Source: Symbiodinium natans (Eukaryota > Sar > Dinophyceae > Suessiales > Symbiodiniaceae). From it: a DNA stretch of 25,471 bases. The notes under the pieces are model-generated. The model was not told where the DNA came from. It did no database searches and worked only from the letters and a program-made list of their open reading frames with translations. Position 1 is the stretch's first letter. Every line of letters begins with the position of its first letter. Location: positions 1 through 25,471 of the forward strand of contig CAJNDS010001270.1 in the NCBI GenBank assembly GCA_905221605.1. The letters run 5' to 3'. Below, one piece after another: positions 22,801 through 25,471 of this stretch. A program made the translations under genes and the position numbers.

Positions 22801-23524
22801 TTTCCTTCTGTGACAATCGAGCGCAACATGGTGGCAACAAATAGTGCTTCTTCCCTTCTGTGACAATCGAACACAAATTGGTGGCAACAAATCGTACTTC
22901 TTCCCTTCTGTTACAATCGAGCACAAATTGATGACAACAAATCATACTTCTTCCTTCTGTGACAATCGAGCACAAATTGGTGGCAACAAATCGTATTTCT
23001 TCCCTTCTATGATAATCGAACACAAATTTCTGGCAACAAGTCGTACTTCTTCCCTTCTGTGACGAGCAAAAATTGCTGGCAAGAAATCTTACTTCTTCAA
23101 CAAATCGTACTTCTTCCCTTCTATGACGAGCAAAAATTGGTGGCAAGAAATCGTACTTCTTCCCTTCTGTGACAATAGAGCACAAATTGGCGGCAACAAA
23201 TCATATTTCTCCTTTCTATGACAATCGAGCACAAATTGGTGGCAACAAATCGTACTTCTTCCCTTCTGTGACAATCGAGCAAAAATTGGTGACAACACAT
23301 CGTACTTCCTCTTCTGTGACGAGCAAAAATTGGTGGCAACAAATCGTACTTCTTCCCTTCTGTGACGAGCACAAATTGGTGGCAACAAATCGTACTTCTT
23401 CCCTTCTGTGACAATCGCGCACAAATATATTGTAGCAACAAATCGTACTTCTTCCCTTCTGTGACAATCGAGCAGCAATTGGTAGCAACAAATCGTACTT
23501 CTTGCCTTCTGTGACGTTTTGAGC

Positions 23525-24765
23525 ACAAATTGATGACAACAAATCGTACTTGTTCACTTCTGTGACAATGGAACACAAATTGGTGGCAACAAATCGTACT
23601 TCTTGCCTTCTATGATAATCGAACCTAAACTTCTGGCAACAAATCGAACTTCTTCCCTTCTGTGAAGAGCAAAAAATTAGTGGCAAGAAATCGTATTTCT
23701 TCCCTTCTGTGACAATGGAGCACAAATTGCCGGCAACAAATCATACTTCTCCTTTCTGTGACAATCGAGCACAATTTGGTGGCAACAAATCGTACTTCTT
23801 CCCTTCTGCGACAATCGAGCAAAAATTGGTGACAACAAATCGTACTTCTTCCCTTCTGCGACGAGCAAAAATGGCGGCAACAAATCGTACTTCTTGCCTT
23901 CTGTGATAATCGAGCACAAATTGATGGGCAACAAATCCTTCTTCTTGCCTGATGATAATCGAGCACAAATTGGTGGCAACAAATCGTACGAGCACAAATT
24001 GGTGGCAACAAATCGTACTTCTCCCCTTCTGTGACAATCGAACACCAATTGCCAGCAACAAATCGTACTTCTTGCCTTCTGTGAGATGCAAGCACAAATT
24101 GGTGACAACAAATCGTACTTCTTCACTTCTGTGACAATCGAGCACAAATTCGTGCCGACAAATCGTACTTCTTCCCTGCTATGACAATCGAGCACAAATT
24201 AGTGGCGTCTTTCTTCCCTTCTATGACAATCGAGCACAAATTGTTGACAAGAAATCGTACTTTTTCCCTTCTGTGACAATCGAGCACAAATTGGTGGCAA
24301 CAAATCGTCCTTCTTCTTTTCTGTGGCCATCGAGCACAAATTGATGGCAACAAATCGTGCTTCTTGCCTTCTGTGACGATGCGAGAACAAATTAGTGGCC
24401 ACAAATTGCACTTCTTCCTTTCTGTGATAATCGAGCACAAATTGGTGGCAACAAAACGTATTTCTTATCGAGCACCAATTGGTGGCAACAAATCGTATTT
24501 CTTCCCTTCTGTGCCCCTTTGGTGGGAACAAATCGTATTTCTTCCTTCTGTGGCAATCGAGCATAAATTGGCGGCAACAACTCGTACTTCTTTCATTCTG
24601 TGATAATCCAGCACAAATTGATGATAACAAATCACATTTTTTTTCGCTTCTAAGACAATCGAACACATATTGGTGGCAACAAATCGTGCTTCTTCCCTTC
24701 TATGGCAATCGAACACAAAATTGGTGGCAACAAATCGTATTTCTCCCTTTCTGTGATGAGCAAAA
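23525..24765 (+). repeat. Variant-rich B block, right copy (pairs with 17095-18310)
   Basis: It carries the same ordered set of damaged units as 17095-18310: CTAAACTTCTGGC, GTGAAGAGCAAAAAATT, GGAGCACAAATTGCCGGC, the fused ATCGTACGAGCACAAATT unit (about 23981), TTAGTGGCGTCTTTC (about 24200), TGTGCCCCTTTGG (24510) and GCTTCTAAGACAATCG (24646). Near 24375 it keeps GAACAAATTAGTGGCCACAA, which is deleted at the matching place (17957) in the left copy but present at 16495. The two copies have therefore evolved separately since the duplication. Confidence 0.9.
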
Positions 24766-25151
24766 ATTGATTGTAACAAATCGTACTTTTTCTTTCTGTG
24801 ACGACCAAAAATTGGTGCCAAGAAATTGTATTTCTTCCCTTCTGTGACAATGGAGCACAAATTGGCGGCAACAAATCATACTTTCCCTTTCTGTGACAAT
24901 CGAGCACAAATTGGTGGCAACAAATCGTACTTCTTCCCTTCTGTTACAATCGAGCGCAAATTGATGACAACAAATCATACTTCTTCCTTCTGTGACAATC
25001 GAGCACAAATTGGTGGCAACAAATCGTATTTCTTCCCTTCCACAAATTTCTGGCAATAAATCGTGTTGCTTCCCTTCTGTGACGAGCAAGCATTTGTGGC
25101 AAGAAATCGTATTTTTTCCCTTCTGTGACAATCGAACACAAATTGCTGGCA

Positions 25152-25168
25152 ACAAAAAAATTTTTTGT
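25152..25168. repeat. Short A/T palindrome in a degenerate B unit
   Basis: ACAAAAAAATTTTTTGT is a perfect palindrome around a central A (8-bp arms). It lies where the unit should read AACAAATCGTACTTCTTCCC, so it probably arose by loss of the middle of a unit plus homopolymer growth. No function is claimed. Confidence 0.5.
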
Positions 25169-25471
25169 GTGACAATCGAGCACAAATTTGTGGCAACAAA
25201 TCGTACTTCTTCCCTTCTGTGATAATCGAGCACAAATTGGTGGCAACAAATCGTACTTCTTCCCTTCTGTTACAACCGAGCACAAATTGGTGACAACAAA
25301 TCATAGTTTTTCCTTCTGTAACAATGGAACACAAATTGGTGGCAACAAATCGCACTTCTTCCCTTCTATGATAATCGAACATAAATTTCTGCCAACAAAT
25401 CGATTCTCCCTTCTGTGATGAGAAAAAATTGGTGGCAAGAAATCGTATTTCTTCAAATTGCCGGCAACAAA

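Larger units (their letters stand above)
22200..25471 (+). repeat. Satellite family B array, copy B3 (50-bp unit), runs off the window
   Basis: About 3.3 kb, roughly 65 units by length, in direct orientation and continuing past the window end. Its order of variant blocks is: a match to about 16338-16760, then 22810-23525 with mixed variants, then a match to 17095-18310, then about 24765-25010 matching 16890-17150. GTTACAATCGAGC or GTTACAACCGAGC landmarks occur near 22910, 24943 and 25269, and in B2 near 17083. The last 450 bp are the most degenerate, with shortened units and homopolymer runs. No gene or other element is visible. Confidence 0.95.

Noticed and set aside
1-25471. CRISPR array
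   Set aside because: Repeats abut directly with no unique spacers, units drift by many substitutions, there are hundreds of copies in multi-unit blocks, and no cas-like gene is present.
1-25471. Transposon, LTR element or insertion sequence at the family switches
   Set aside because: No terminal inverted or long terminal repeats, target-site duplications, poly-A tails or transposase/reverse-transcriptase reading frames were seen at any of the five joins.
1-25471. Telomeric repeats or a centromere protein B (CENP-B) box
   Set aside because: No TTAGGG-type or similar short telomeric tracts are present. By eye no unit matches the TTCGNNNNANNCGGG core of the CENP-B box.
1-25471. tRNA, rRNA or small RNA genes
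   Set aside because: There is no A/B-box promoter pair, cloverleaf or conserved rRNA segment; the sequence is explained entirely by the two repeat units.
1-25471. Inverted arrangement of arrays
   Set aside because: Every stretch examined has both families in the same orientation; I found no reverse-complement block of either unit.

Overview
This window holds no recognisable gene. From end to end it is head-to-tail tandem repeat DNA of two satellite/minisatellite families. Family A has a 53-bp, GC-rich unit (representative copy 1195-1247) with an internal GGGCCC, a run of about six G and a GGGGCGGGGC box. Family B has a 50-bp unit (representative copy 5701-5750) with a 13-nt pyrimidine tract, a TCGA, and the motifs GTGACAATCGAGCACAAATT and GGTGGCAACAAATCGTAC. 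All copies of both families that I read lie in the same orientation. I found no unique DNA between arrays, no transposon, no RNA gene and no spacer sequences.

Layout: A1 1-1683; B1 about 1689-14041 (12.35 kb, roughly 247 units by length); A2 about 14042-16037; B2 16038-about 19422; A3 about 19427-22199; B3 22200-25471, running off the end. A1 is also cut by the left window edge. The switches between families are abrupt, within a few bases. The two A-to-B joins at 16037/16038 and 22199/22200 are the same join, while the other three joins all differ.

The main structure is a higher-order one. Rare variant units act as landmarks. They show that about 11.72-18.31 kb (end of B1 + all of A2 + most of B2) was duplicated in tandem as about 18.34-24.77 kb (rest of B2 + A3 + most of B3). 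The composite A+B period is about 6.0-6.6 kb, and each copy has since gained and lost blocks. Smaller nested duplications occur inside B1 (three copies of a 0.5-kb block; a 0.7-kb block repeated 2358 bp away), inside B2/B3 (a 1.4-2.0 kb higher-order unit) and inside A1/A2.

The organism cannot be named from this sequence. Multi-kilobase satellite arrays with interleaved families and layered higher-order repeats point to the nuclear genome of a eukaryote, probably heterochromatic (pericentromeric, subtelomeric or sex-chromosome-like). Frequent ATCGTA-to-ATCATA and ATCGAG-to-ATTGAG changes suggest, but do not prove, CpG methylation. The many long open frames (up to more than 700 codons) are arithmetic by-products of repeat units that lack stop codons on one strand and are not multiples of three. 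They are not annotated as genes. Because near-identical blocks are present, mis-assembly should be kept in mind.
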